In this document: in pieces, positions 1 to 8,216 of the stretch | How the letters are laid out: every line of letters starts with the position of its first letter | How positions within the stretch are numbered: the stretch's first letter is position 1 | From: Streptococcus sanguinis SK49 | Lineage (GTDB): Bacteria > Bacillota > Bacilli > Lactobacillales > Streptococcaceae | Assembly: GCF_000212815.1 (NCBI RefSeq) | Contig: NZ_GL890986.1 | Location: 62,001-126,000 of the forward strand | DNA: 64,000 bases | Reading direction: 5' to 3' | Notes under the pieces: model-generated | What the model was told of the DNA's origin: nothing | The model's database searches: none | Seen by the model: only the letters and a program-made list of their open reading frames with translations | Program-made: the position numbers and the translations under genes

Positions 1-138
1 AAAGCCAATTCCGTTCTGGAAGATGTCCCAGCGGTCAAAAATCAGAATATCATGACCATCTCCTATGATGAGTTCATGGATTACGGTCCTGCAGTAATCG
101 ACTCACTCGAGAAAATCAATGACTTTGTCAATAAATAA
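1..138 (+). CDS. C-terminal end of an iron/siderophore ABC transporter substrate-binding protein (partial)
   Basis: The first 138 bases are open in frame 1 and end in TAA at 136-138, giving 45 residues that finish DSLEKINDFVNK. The segment VPAVKNQNIMTISYDEFMDYGPAVID resembles the last helix and strand of periplasmic-binding-protein-type siderophore receptors; the rest lies outside the window. The next gene starts inside its last 20 bases, so the two are probably translated together. The family assignment from so short a tail is tentative, but the overlapping esterase fits iron uptake. Confidence 0.55.
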   Translation, partial: KANSVLEDVPAVKNQNIMTISYDEFMDYGPAVIDSLEKINDFVNK

Positions 139-811
139 GACTTTTGTCTGGGAGGGTATCACTGTCAACATTGCCCTGCCCCAAGATTATGACAAATCAC
201 GACCTTATCCTGCTGTCTTGCTAAACGATGGACAGATAAACTACCTAAGCAAGCTTTCTCCATCGGTAATCTTAATCGGACTGATATCAAACAACAGGCT
301 GGACGATTATACACCCTGGAAAGCCAATGCTCTAAAGCCTGGCAATCCTGATTTTGGCGGCAGAGCAGATAGCTACCACCAAAAGCTCTTCAGTGATATA
401 TTAACAGAAATCAGACAGCACTACAGACTGGATGACAAGAGAATTGCCTATGGTGGCTACTCTCTCGGTGGACTAGCGGCTGTTTACAGTCTCTATAGCG
501 ACTGCAAGATCCCCTGCGTCTTTTCTATCTGCGGTTCCTTTTGGTACCCTGGTTTTACCGACTATTGCCGGACCCAGAACTTGAAAAACAAGGGCTGTCT
601 GGTTTATTTGCAGAATGGAAAGGCTGAAGGCGCGAATCACTCGAACCGACTTTCCAAGGCTCCTTTCTATGCTGAAGAAATTCATCGCTTGATTCAGAAA
701 GAAATCCTTACCACCTGCTCCATCTTTGACCCTTATGGGCATCATGAAGTCCTCAAAGAGCGCTATGTTGCCTTTGCCGACTGGCTGGCCACACAATGGC
801 ATATTGACTAA
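119..811 (+). CDS. alpha/beta hydrolase, putative siderophore esterase (IroE/Fes-like)
   Basis: A 230-residue protein of the PF00756 putative-esterase fold. The nucleophile elbow GYSLGG places the catalytic serine at about residue 115, and GHHE near residues 207-210 supplies the likely histidine. It has no signal peptide, so it should act in the cytoplasm. Its ATG overlaps the end of the preceding transporter gene by 20 bp, indicating translational coupling. Enzymes placed this way usually hydrolyse ferric-siderophore esters after import to release iron, and that is the inferred role. The substrate cannot be read from sequence. Length suits the IroE/BesA-like group rather than the larger Fes proteins. 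Confidence 0.75.
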   Translation: MTLSINKTFVWEGITVNIALPQDYDKSRPYPAVLLNDGQINYLSKLSPSVILIGLISNNRLDDYTPWKANALKPGNPDFGGRADSYHQKLFSDILTEIRQHYRLDDKRIAYGGYSLGGLAAVYSLYSDCKIPCVFSICGSFWYPGFTDYCRTQNLKNKGCLVYLQNGKAEGANHSNRLSKAPFYAEEIHRLIQKEILTTCSIFDPYGHHEVLKERYVAFADWLATQWHID

Positions 812-813
812 TG

Positions 814-857
814 AAAATCCCCTTTGTCACTTACAACAGCTGACAAAGGGGATTTTT
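814..857 (+). terminator. intrinsic terminator after the esterase gene
   Basis: A perfect 15-bp stem (AAAATCCCCTTTGTC paired with GACAAAGGGGATTTT) with a 13-nt loop, starting 3 nt after the stop codon and running into a T-rich stretch. A-tracts on the other arm could also let it work for minus-strand transcription. Confidence 0.85.
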
Positions 858-874
858 AGTTTATTGCTGTACGT

Positions 875-910
875 AAAAAAGACTCTTACCAGTAAAATGG
901 TAAAAGTCTT
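875..910 (-). terminator. intrinsic terminator for ogt
   Basis: On the minus strand an AAGACTTTTACCA arm pairs with TGGTAAGAGTCTT around a short loop and is followed by TTTTTT. It lies just downstream of the convergent ogt gene. Confidence 0.75.
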
Positions 911-922
911 GAGTAGAAAGAT

Positions 923-1426
923 TTATTCAGTTTTCTCCCCTGCCTCTAGTTTCAACAAAAAGGCTTTTTTATCAAGACCGCCGGCATAGCCGGTCAATTT
1001 GCCGTCGCTTCCGACAATCCGGTGACAGGGAATCAGAAGGGAAATCGGATTATGACCGATAGCGCCACCGACTGCTCTAGCCGAGCCAATTTTTCCATAC
1101 TCAGCCTGCAATTCTCGCAAAATATCTGAATAGGTAGCCGTTTGCCCATAGGGAATCTTCTGCAGCACTGTCAGAACCTTGCTTCTAAACTCAGTTACTT
1201 GAGGTGCCAATGGAATTTCATTTATTGCGGGATTTTCTCCCTTAAAATAAGCGTCCAACCAAGCAAAGACGCGTCGGCTGACTTCTGTCTCTTCCTCCTC
1301 TGCTTGCTCCAAATCATAGCCTGCCCCAAAATATTTCTGTCCCTCAAGCCAAAGTCCCAACAAGGCATTTGAGTCCGTCAAGATGAGAATCCGGCCAATC
1401 GGCGATGTATAATAAGTCTTGTACAT
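923..1426 (-). CDS. ogt: methylated-DNA--[protein]-cysteine S-methyltransferase
   Basis: A 167-residue DNA repair protein that removes alkyl groups from O6-alkylguanine by transferring them to its own cysteine. The active-site motif PCHR lies at residues 133-136 (Cys134), preceded by the wing/helix region GSARAVGGAIGHNP and followed by GYAGGL. Length is normal for the family. The ATG is preceded by a purine-rich AAGAAAG. It is convergent with the upstream iron genes and ends in its own terminator. Confidence 0.93.
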   Translation of the reverse strand: MYKTYYTSPIGRILILTDSNALLGLWLEGQKYFGAGYDLEQAEEEETEVSRRVFAWLDAYFKGENPAINEIPLAPQVTEFRSKVLTVLQKIPYGQTATYSDILRELQAEYGKIGSARAVGGAIGHNPISLLIPCHRIVGSDGKLTGYAGGLDKKAFLLKLEAGEKTE

Positions 1427-1461
1427 ATTTTTTCTTTCTTCGATCTTCTTGATATGCCTTA

Positions 1462-2319
1462 TTATACCACTCTTGTCTTAATTTTTGCCACAATCCCATC
1501 TGGGTCTGTGACTTCTAGCTCTTGGGAGCTAATCCATCGGACTGGCGCTTGTAAGACCTGAGCATTTTCATAAATAGCTACTAGTTCTTCTTTCCCTTCT
1601 ACTTGCGCTTCAAAATAGGCTAGTCCCATTTGCTTAGGTTGGCGATGATTCAAGTGAGAACCTCCCCACTCATTGACGGCTAAATGATGATGGTAGTTCC
1701 CTGATGCCAACCAGCTAGCAGAAGGTACAGAAAATTTATCCTCCAAGCCTAGAAGCTTTTGGTAAAAATGACTGGCAGCTCTGCTATTTTTCACAGACAG
1801 ATGGACATGGCCCATACGAGTGCCTTCCGCAATACTAAATGGTTGGACTTCCTGACCTAGTTCATAGATTTCTTGAGCCGCGAGCGCTTCCGTCACTCCG
1901 ATAATGCGGCCATCTTCTCGAATATCCCAATCAGTCTGAGGTTTATCCCGATAAAGCTCAATGCCATTGCCTTCTGGATCCTCCAGATAAATGGCTTCAC
2001 TATAACCGTGGTCTGCCCCTCCAACCATAGGAACTTTATTCTCTGATAAATGCTTAAGGATATCCGCCAAAGCTTGACGACTTGGAAGCAAAAGCGCCAA
2101 ATGATAAAGACCGTAAGCCGACTTGACGGGCTGTCGGTCACTGGTTGCTAAGAGCCTCACCAGCGCTTGTCCGTCCCTGCCCAAAGCAACCTGTCTGTCC
2201 TGCTCTTCCAAAAGCTCCAGCCCTAAAACACGCTGATAAAAGTCCTTTTGTCTTGCTAAATCGGCCACATAAAGCGCCACCTCTCCTAGATAAATCTTGC
2301 TTTGATATTCAAAAGTCAT
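1462..2319 (-). CDS. VOC family protein, two-repeat ring-cleavage dioxygenase/glyoxalase type (CatE-like)
   Basis: A 285-residue protein with two vicinal-oxygen-chelate halves. The N-terminal unit (about residues 8-130) contains YHLALLLPSR and GNGIELYRD; the C-terminal unit (about 165-280) contains GHVHLSV and the HHHLAVN segment. This layout matches the CatE/YfiE branch of extradiol dioxygenase-like proteins, where His and Glu ligate a metal. The real substrate in streptococci is not evident; a quinone or electrophile detoxification role is inferred from the neighbouring Rrf2 regulator. The ATG has a GAGAGGAG ribosome site. It is preceded by a strong promoter flanked by twin palindromes. Confidence 0.85.
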   Translation of the reverse strand: MTFEYQSKIYLGEVALYVADLARQKDFYQRVLGLELLEEQDRQVALGRDGQALVRLLATSDRQPVKSAYGLYHLALLLPSRQALADILKHLSENKVPMVGGADHGYSEAIYLEDPEGNGIELYRDKPQTDWDIREDGRIIGVTEALAAQEIYELGQEVQPFSIAEGTRMGHVHLSVKNSRAASHFYQKLLGLEDKFSVPSASWLASGNYHHHLAVNEWGGSHLNHRQPKQMGLAYFEAQVEGKEELVAIYENAQVLQAPVRWISSQELEVTDPDGIVAKIKTRVV

Positions 2320-2450
2320 GTTTTTCTCCTCTCTTAAATTTTAAATTTCAGCAGTGCTCCTGCTCCATCTTTTTTTATTTCTCCAAAACAGAAATAGGTT
2401 CCTTGATATGGTTTTCCACATCTCTATTTGCTCCGAAGGATTATTCGGAT

Positions 2451-2511
2451 TGTAATTGTTTTTATTACAACTATTAGTATAGCACATTCTAATGTAATGT
2501 CAATAATTACA
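2451..2511 (-). promoter_or_regulatory. VOC gene promoter with two identical operator palindromes
   Basis: On the minus strand the -35 TTGACA (2503-2498) and -10 TATACT (2481-2476) are 16 bp apart, and TG one base before the -10 makes it an extended -10. Two copies of TGTAAT-N7-ATTACA lie at 2493-2511 (over the -35) and 2451-2469 (at or just after the start point). Their centres are 42 bp apart, about four helical turns. This arrangement suits a dimeric repressor binding one DNA face, and the adjacent Rrf2 gene is the obvious candidate. Confidence 0.8.
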
Positions 2512-2530
2512 TCTCGGAAAATTCTTAACA

Positions 2531-2565
2531 AAAAAAACAATCTGCTTCCTAGGAAACAGATTGTT
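2531..2565 (-). terminator. terminator overlapping the 3' end of the Rrf2 gene
   Basis: The minus-strand arm AACAATCTGTTTCC (2565-2552) pairs with GGAAGCAGATTGTT with one wobble, followed by a run of T. The gene's TAG stop at 2551-2549 lies in the loop, so the last codons form part of the hairpin. Confidence 0.8.
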
Positions 2566-2998
2566 CTTTAATTTCTTTTTCGGTTGCTGCGACAACTTCG
2601 TCAAGGCTGGTCTGAGCCAATTCAGCTTCCATAGCTGCCTGAATAGCTGCCAAGCGGTCATCTAAGACATTGTGAATGTTCTTGCCGATAGGACAGTCTG
2701 GATTGGGCTTGTCATGAAAACTAAAGAGCTGGCCACTCTTGCCTAGACATTCAACCGCACTATAGACGTCCAACAGACTAATATCTTTCAAATCTTTGGC
2801 AATCTCAGCTCCTCCAGTCCCACGAGCAACGGTAATCATCCCGGCATTCTTGAGCTGAGACAGGGTCTTGCGAATAATAACTGGATTGACGCCAACGCTG
2901 CCGGCAAGGATATCACTTGTCAGTTTTTGTTTTTTTCCCTCCAAAGCCAGAACAATCAGCATATGAGTGGCAATGGTAAAACGGCTAGAAATCTGCAT
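2549..2998 (-). CDS. Rrf2 family transcriptional regulator
   Basis: The start is set at the ATG at 2998 because GGGAGGAG lies just upstream; an in-frame TTG at 3058 has no good ribosome site. The 149-residue product has the Rrf2 winged helix (ISSRFTIATHMLIVLALEG, then SVGVNPVIIRKTLSQLKNAGMI). It has only two cysteines (Cys84, Cys102), so it lacks the classic three-cysteine iron-sulfur site of IscR/NsrR and resembles the YwnA/CymR branch. It sits between a phosphoesterase gene and the VOC gene whose promoter carries twin palindromes. A thiol or electrophile sensing role is inferred. Confidence 0.85.
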   Translation of the reverse strand: MQISSRFTIATHMLIVLALEGKKQKLTSDILAGSVGVNPVIIRKTLSQLKNAGMITVARGTGGAEIAKDLKDISLLDVYSAVECLGKSGQLFSFHDKPNPDCPIGKNIHNVLDDRLAAIQAAMEAELAQTSLDEVVAATEKEIKEQSVS

Positions 2999-3054
2999 TT
3001 TTTCTCCTCCCTCATCATTTTCTCTCACTATTATATCCCAAAAAGGGTGTAACT

Positions 3055-3903
3055 TCAAGAGTTACGACTGGACTTTAAGAAAGCTGCAATCTCATCTGCA
3101 TAGCCTTCCCGTTCACTGATTTCTCTCAGTAGGTCGTGATTGTGGGTATGGTGGATACCATTGACCAAACTCTCCTGATAAATCTCATAATAAGGCAAGT
3201 GGAGCTCCCGAGCCAATCTCAGCTCCTGCTCCACATCGTAGGCCACGCGCCGAAGGTCGACATCAGCCAGACCCGTCTCATCAATCTCTAAAATGGCATA
3301 CTGGGCTCGCAAGTCCTGACGCAAAGCCGAATCTAGAAAGAATGGCTGACCAATAGAGCCGGGATTGATAATCAGCTGCCCTTGAGTCCCATAACGGAGA
3401 AACTGTTGGTGAATATGACCATAAACAGCGACAGCGCAGTCATTCCCCTCAAAAAGTCGGTCGAAATCGCTCTGCTCGCCAATATGAATCAGCTCCCGCC
3501 CCCAATTCTTATCGGGCAGATGGTGGCTGACCGCAATCTTCAATCCTTCTACTTCTGTCAAGATCTGCAGACGAAGTTCCTGCATGCGGTCAATCTCTTC
3601 AGGACGGATTTCCTCTAGGACAAAATGACAGAGCCGGGTCAGATAGAGATGGCTGGGACGATCCAAATCTAGTTTTTGATGCAAGGCATGCCAGAGGCTG
3701 TCTTCCCAATTCCCCCTGACCTGGACGCTGATGCTCAGCTGCTCCATCCTATCTAGGATATTCCTGCGACCGGTTCCTGGCAGGAGCAAATCCCCCAAAA
3801 ACCAATAGTCTGTCACTTGCTGGCTTTCCGCATCCGCCAGTACTGCTTCCAAGGCTGTGCTATTTCCATGCACATCGGATAATAAGGCAATTTTTCGTGT
3901 CAT
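3055..3903 (-). CDS. calcineurin-type metallophosphoesterase
   Basis: A 282-residue cytoplasmic phosphoesterase. Metal-binding motifs appear in order: DVHGN (Asp10, His12), GDLLLPG, GNWE, a SHH motif, YGHIHQ and NPGSIGQP. The classic GNH is replaced by GNW, an unusual change at the catalytic histidine position of the GNHE motif. Homologues near Rrf2 genes are annotated as YfcE-like or as general metallophosphatases; the substrate is unknown. The following Rrf2 ATG lies 57 bp beyond the stop, so they may be cotranscribed. Confidence 0.8.
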   Translation of the reverse strand: MTRKIALLSDVHGNSTALEAVLADAESQQVTDYWFLGDLLLPGTGRRNILDRMEQLSISVQVRGNWEDSLWHALHQKLDLDRPSHLYLTRLCHFVLEEIRPEEIDRMQELRLQILTEVEGLKIAVSHHLPDKNWGRELIHIGEQSDFDRLFEGNDCAVAVYGHIHQQFLRYGTQGQLIINPGSIGQPFFLDSALRQDLRAQYAILEIDETGLADVDLRRVAYDVEQELRLARELHLPYYEIYQESLVNGIHHTHNHDLLREISEREGYADEIAAFLKSSRNS

Positions 3904-3947
3904 AGCGTGTCTTTCTCTTTCTTTACAAGGAATATTATATCAAAGTT

Positions 3948-3984
3948 CAAAAAAACTTCCACCTCACAAGTGAGGGAAAGTTTT
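3948..3984 (-). terminator. terminator of the ABC exporter operon
   Basis: On the minus strand AAAACTTTCCCTCAC pairs with GTGAGGTGGAAGTTTT (one bulged base) and runs into TTTTTTTGAAC. Confidence 0.75.
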
Positions 3985-3996
3985 GAAGTATTTTTA

Positions 3997-6720
3997 TCAA
4001 TCAACAGACTTGAGTGCTTCCAGCATATCCACCCGTCTGAGGCGGTAATTGACAAAGAAGCCAAGCAAGGTCAGAATAAGAGTCACCGCTGTTAGAGGAA
4101 ACAGATAGACTGAGAGACTTACTTGAGGGGTTAAGCTGATAATGCTAGGCGCAACCTTCTCAATCAAAAAACGATGCAGGAAGAAACCGCCTAGAAGCCC
4201 AACTGCCATCCCAATCACTGACAGAATAATGGTCTCTCGATAGATATAGAGGGTCACTTCCTTATTATGGAAGCCCAAAACCTTGATAGTGGACAGCTCG
4301 CGAATCCGCTCAGCTACATTGATATTGGTCAGGTTGTAGAGAATGACGATTGCTAAAAGAATGGAAATCAGGACCAAAATTAGCATTGTATTATTAAGAG
4401 AATCAGCTAAAACATTGAACTGCTTCACCATGCTTGCATTTTGAGAAACACTCTTGACAAACTTGAGACTCATAAATTCATTGGCCTTGTCCACAATATT
4501 TTTGCTAGAAGAGTCCTTGAGTCGCACTAGATAAGCGTTTTTCTCGGGCTTTTTCCAGTAAATTTTCTGGTAGTCAGTTGCCTTCATAAAGGCAAAATGG
4601 CCAAAATGATTCTCATTGACTCCTGTGAGCTTGACTGACTTACCACCCAGCTCTATACTACCACCGGGGCTAACTCCAGCTATACGGGCCAATTTATCCG
4701 AAACAACTACACCGTCCTTGATAGTCAGCTTTTGCTGGTTGTCAGGACTCTCCATAGAAATAAAAGGTTCAAAATTTTCCTTGTCCGTAACCATTAAAGT
4801 GACTGATTCTGTCTCTTTTTTTCCTTTGTATTTCTCTGTCAAGGTTTCACTGTAGATCTCCTGATAGTCAGCAATCGAGTCATCTGCCAGCATCTTTTTC
4901 AGCTTGTCTTGCTCGGCTTGATTCTCCCCAGGATTGACAGCGACAATCAAGTCGTATCGCAGAATCTCCTCAAACTGACGTTTTGGAATACCACCAATAG
5001 AAGATTGGAGTCCTAGACCGGCAAAGAGCAAGGCAACAGAACCCGCCACACCAAAGATGGTCATAAACATCCGCTGCTTATAGCGAAAGATATTGCGAGC
5101 TGTGACCTTCTGAGTAAAGCTAAGACGTCGCCAGATAAGGGTCAGTCTTTCCAAGAAAATCTTGGAGCCTTTGACCGGTGGCTTGGGCAAAAGCAAGTGG
5201 GCTGCTTCTTCTGTCAGCTCCCGTCTTGCCACCAAATAGGCAGGGAGAACACTGGATAGAAGGGAAAGCCCAAGGGCCAGTAAACTATAGGAAATATAAA
5301 AATATGCATGAGGGGCAGAGAGCACCATCCCTCTGGTAATAATAGAAGAAATCACTCCAGACAAGAAATAATGTCCCAGCAGAATCCCTATGAAAGTACC
5401 TAGACTCCCCGCCACCAAACCGTAAAGAGCAAACTTGCAAATGATATCTCGGCTATGATAGCCTAGAGCCTTGAAGACGCCTGCATTCGTTCGCTCCTCA
5501 TCGACAAAGCGAGTCATGGTGGTAAAGGTCACCATAGCTGCCACCAAATAGAGCACCACCGGGAAGATATTGCCAATCGACGCAATACTATTCATGGAGT
5601 TTTTATACATATGATAGCCATTCCCACCTGGCAGGGACTTGCGGTCATAGCTATGATAGGCCGGCTCTTTCAAACGACTAAGCTTTGCCTTAGCGTCAGC
5701 TAGCTTGTCCTTGCTAGCTGATAAGTCTTTCTCTGCCTGAGCTAGCTCTGCTTTTTTCTGATTGAGCTGGAACTCAGCTTCCTGAATCTGCTGCTGGCTC
5801 TGGCTGAGCTGTGCAGGAGGGAGGATAGAAGCAGATTGAGCTGCCGCTAGCTGGCTTTTTTGCTGGTCTAGCTGACTCTCAGCTTGCTCTAATTGCTTTT
5901 TACCTTGGGTCAGCTCGCTCTCTGCCTGAGCAATCTTATCTTGGCCCTTCTGAATGGTGCTTTTGGCATCTGCCTCTAATCGCTTAAAACGGGCCGCTCC
6001 GTTATCTTCCAGGCTCTTGTCCAAAGCAGTCTGGTGCTGCTCCAAACGCTCCTGATAGCTTTCAGAGAAGGGAGCCAGCTTTTCTAAATCATGATAGCGC
6101 AGGCGGGCAATACTGTAAACATCTGTATCAAAGGCCTTGGGGCTGACTACAGCATAGGCTGATAAAGCACCGCTTCCACTAGTCGCATTGCCCAGATTTC
6201 TATCAGACCAGAGTTCTGCCGAGTTGACAAATCCCACAATCTTATAGGTCTTATTTTTCAGAACTGACCGACTGCCTGCTTTCTCGGTCAGATCAATCTC
6301 CTGACCAAGTTTATATTTCTTGGACCAAAAGCTAGCCAAGGCAATTTCTTGCTCTTTCTTAGGAAGACGACCGGAGGTCACTTGAAAGTTTGAAATATCC
6401 TTGGTATCTGAGAATACTCGGAGAGCCTCCTCGTCCACGGTGACATCTGTCAGATAGCCAAACTCGACATCAGTTCCCTTGATAGCTTCCAGCTCTTTCT
6501 GATCCTCCGCATCCAATCCATAATCCGCCATAACGGCCAAGTCCATGGTTCGCTGCTCTTTCAAGTAATCTGTTGCTGTTCTGCGCATATTGGGTGGAGC
6601 GACCTTAAGTCCCACAAGAGCTAAAGAGCCCAGCATCATGAGGATTAAAATAGATAGGAAACGTCCTTTAGAGCTAGTGAAGGAGCGCAGAATATCTTTC
6701 CAATAAATCTTTCTCTTCAT
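3997..6720 (-). CDS. FtsX-like ABC transporter permease, large coiled-coil form
   Basis: A 907-residue membrane protein with an N-terminal membrane helix (about residues 18-42), an extracytoplasmic domain, and a long Gln/Ala/Glu-rich coiled coil at about residues 250-350 (repeats such as KKQLEQAESQLDQQ and KKAELAQAEKDL). Three membrane helices follow, then a second extracytoplasmic domain and three C-terminal helices. Duplicated FtsX cores with an inserted coiled coil are typical of DUF214-type exporters in lactic streptococci. The start lies 1 nt after the ATPase stop (TGAtATG) with a GGAG site. Substrate is unknown; repression by the divergent TetR is inferred. Confidence 0.88.
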   Translation of the reverse strand: MKRKIYWKDILRSFTSSKGRFLSILILMMLGSLALVGLKVAPPNMRRTATDYLKEQRTMDLAVMADYGLDAEDQKELEAIKGTDVEFGYLTDVTVDEEALRVFSDTKDISNFQVTSGRLPKKEQEIALASFWSKKYKLGQEIDLTEKAGSRSVLKNKTYKIVGFVNSAELWSDRNLGNATSGSGALSAYAVVSPKAFDTDVYSIARLRYHDLEKLAPFSESYQERLEQHQTALDKSLEDNGAARFKRLEADAKSTIQKGQDKIAQAESELTQGKKQLEQAESQLDQQKSQLAAAQSASILPPAQLSQSQQQIQEAEFQLNQKKAELAQAEKDLSASKDKLADAKAKLSRLKEPAYHSYDRKSLPGGNGYHMYKNSMNSIASIGNIFPVVLYLVAAMVTFTTMTRFVDEERTNAGVFKALGYHSRDIICKFALYGLVAGSLGTFIGILLGHYFLSGVISSIITRGMVLSAPHAYFYISYSLLALGLSLLSSVLPAYLVARRELTEEAAHLLLPKPPVKGSKIFLERLTLIWRRLSFTQKVTARNIFRYKQRMFMTIFGVAGSVALLFAGLGLQSSIGGIPKRQFEEILRYDLIVAVNPGENQAEQDKLKKMLADDSIADYQEIYSETLTEKYKGKKETESVTLMVTDKENFEPFISMESPDNQQKLTIKDGVVVSDKLARIAGVSPGGSIELGGKSVKLTGVNENHFGHFAFMKATDYQKIYWKKPEKNAYLVRLKDSSSKNIVDKANEFMSLKFVKSVSQNASMVKQFNVLADSLNNTMLILVLISILLAIVILYNLTNINVAERIRELSTIKVLGFHNKEVTLYIYRETIILSVIGMAVGLLGGFFLHRFLIEKVAPSIISLTPQVSLSVYLFPLTAVTLILTLLGFFVNYRLRRVDMLEALKSVD

Positions 6721-6721
6721 A

Positions 6722-7423
6722 TCAATACTCCAATGTACTTATATCCTGTGGTTGATCATTGACTGTGATACTCTTGACTCTCGCGTCGTGCATGCGAATG
6801 ACCCGATCAGCAATGGGAGCTAAGGCAGCATTGTGGGTTACGATAATCACCGTTGCCCCTTGATTGCGGGACATATCCTGTAAGATTTGCAGCACTTGCT
6901 TGCCGGTATTGTAGTCCAGAGCTCCTGTCGGCTCATCGCAGAGCAAAATCTTGGGATTTTTTGCCACAGCCCGAGCGATAGACACCCGCTGCTGCTCCCC
7001 GCCTGATAGCTGGGCTGGAAAGTTATTGAGGCGATTTTCCATACCAACTGCGGTTAGAACGGCCACTGGATCTTGGGCATCCTTGACAATTTCAGAAGCC
7101 AATTCGACATTTTCCTTGGCCGTCAGGTTGGGCACCAAATTGTAAAACTGAAAGACAAAGCCCACATCATTGCGACGATAGTCCGTAAGCTGGTGGGAAT
7201 TGTAGTCAGCAATATTCTGGCCGTCTATCAAGATGTCTCCCTCATCATTGGTATCCATACCTCCGAGGATATTGAGCACTGTTGACTTACCGGCACCAGA
7301 AGCACCCAGGATAATGACCAGTTCCCCCTTTTCAATCTCAAAAGAAATATCATGATTGGCAACAATTTCCGTGTCACCTACCTGATAACGTTTAAAACTA
7401 TGTTTCATTTCAATATAAGCCAT
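6722..7423 (-). CDS. ABC transporter ATP-binding protein (MacB/LolD type)
   Basis: A 233-residue ATPase with Walker [10 protein letters not shown] (residues 40-48), Q-loop [18 protein letters not shown], signature [14 protein letters not shown], Walker [12 protein letters not shown] and the H-loop histidine in IVTHN. It is paired with the FtsX-type permease, 1 nt apart, and preceded by an AAAAGGAGAG ribosome site. Its promoter region is shared with the divergent TetR gene and carries two matching 19-bp palindromes. Confidence 0.92.
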   Translation of the reverse strand: MAYIEMKHSFKRYQVGDTEIVANHDISFEIEKGELVIILGASGAGKSTVLNILGGMDTNDEGDILIDGQNIADYNSHQLTDYRRNDVGFVFQFYNLVPNLTAKENVELASEIVKDAQDPVAVLTAVGMENRLNNFPAQLSGGEQQRVSIARAVAKNPKILLCDEPTGALDYNTGKQVLQILQDMSRNQGATVIIVTHNAALAPIADRVIRMHDARVKSITVNDQPQDISTLEY

Positions 7424-7457
7424 ATCGTTTCTCTCCTTTTCAAAGCTCGTTTCCTTA

Positions 7458-7545
7458 AATCAACAAGGTGTTGATTCTAAATCACAGATATTATATAATG
7501 AGCTTAGATAAAAAGCAATAATCAAAAATCAACAAAGTGTTGATT
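7458..7545. promoter_or_regulatory. divergent promoter with two TetR-type operators
   Basis: Two 19-bp palindromes, AATCAACA-N3-TGTTGATT, lie at 7458-7476 (N3 = AGG) and 7527-7545 (N3 = AAG), 69 bp centre to centre. A plus-strand promoter TTGATT (7471-7476) - 17 bp - TATAAT (7494-7499) overlaps the first site. On the minus strand TTGCTT - 17 bp - TATAAT lies between the sites. Binding would therefore block the ABC promoter and autoregulate tetR. That the TetR at 7565 binds here is inference from position. Confidence 0.8.
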
Positions 7546-7564
7546 TAAGCAAAAAGGAAGAAAA

Positions 7565-8125
7565 ATGGTCCAGAAACGAAAAACTAGCACTAAGGAAGAC
7601 ATCAAGGAAGCCTTGATTCAACTACTATCAGAGGAAAGGTTTGATACTATCTCCATCAGCAAACTCTGCAAACGGGCAGGGATTAATCGCGGCACCTTCT
7701 ACCTCCACTACCAAGATAAATATCAGATGGTTGATAGTCTCAAAAACGACATTATTTCCCAACTTTCTAGTTATAGCATGTTTGAAGCAGAGAACGAATA
7801 TCCCAAAAAGTTAATGATAGCAAAATTTCATATACTCCGTGCTAATGAACGTCTTATCAATGCCTTGACCAAGAGCCATTATATTGACTTTCGGGAGGCT
7901 ATTCGGGAGTACATAACCAGTATCATTCTGAGTGATAAGCAAAAGGCTGCTACCCAGCGTTTTTTAGAGGAGAACTTCCATATCCCTCAGAAATACGCCT
8001 TGGAAATCTTCCTATCCAGTGTTGAGGGGATTATTTCTCTTTGGATAGCCGGAGGAGCTCAAGAAGAACCTGAAGAACTCACTGACATAATTTTGACTAC
8101 TTATAACTATGATTATTTGAGATAA
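7565..8125 (+). CDS. TetR/AcrR family transcriptional regulator
   Basis: A 186-residue regulator with an N-terminal TetR helix-turn-helix (SISKLCKRAGINRGTFYLHYQDKYQMV, about residues 28-54) and an all-helical ligand domain. It starts after AAAAGGAAG, is transcribed away from the ABC exporter and is probably the exporter's repressor and its own. The inducer is unknown. Confidence 0.9.
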   Translation: MVQKRKTSTKEDIKEALIQLLSEERFDTISISKLCKRAGINRGTFYLHYQDKYQMVDSLKNDIISQLSSYSMFEAENEYPKKLMIAKFHILRANERLINALTKSHYIDFREAIREYITSIILSDKQKAATQRFLEENFHIPQKYALEIFLSSVEGIISLWIAGGAQEEPEELTDIILTTYNYDYLR

Positions 8126-8177
8126 GGGCTCTAGCTTGAAGGCTAGCCTGGACAAGAGTCGTTTTTTTCCACTATGA

Positions 8178-8208
8178 AAGGCCGAACATATTGCTCGGCC
8201 TTCTTTTT
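8178..8208. terminator. bidirectional terminator between tetR and the C69 peptidase gene
   Basis: AAGGCCGA (8178-8185) pairs with TCGGCCTT (8195-8202) and is followed by CTTTTTATTTT on the plus strand. The two genes converge here and the minus-strand side is also T-rich. Confidence 0.8.
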
Positions 8209-8216
8209 ATTTTAGA

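Noticed and set aside
3003..3058. Upstream TTG start for the Rrf2 gene overlapping the phosphoesterase stop
   Set aside because: The ATG at 2998 has a much better ribosome site and gives the normal Rrf2 N-terminus.
7458..7545. CRISPR-like repeat pair
   Set aside because: Only two copies, each a palindrome at divergent promoters; operators explain them and no cas genes occur.
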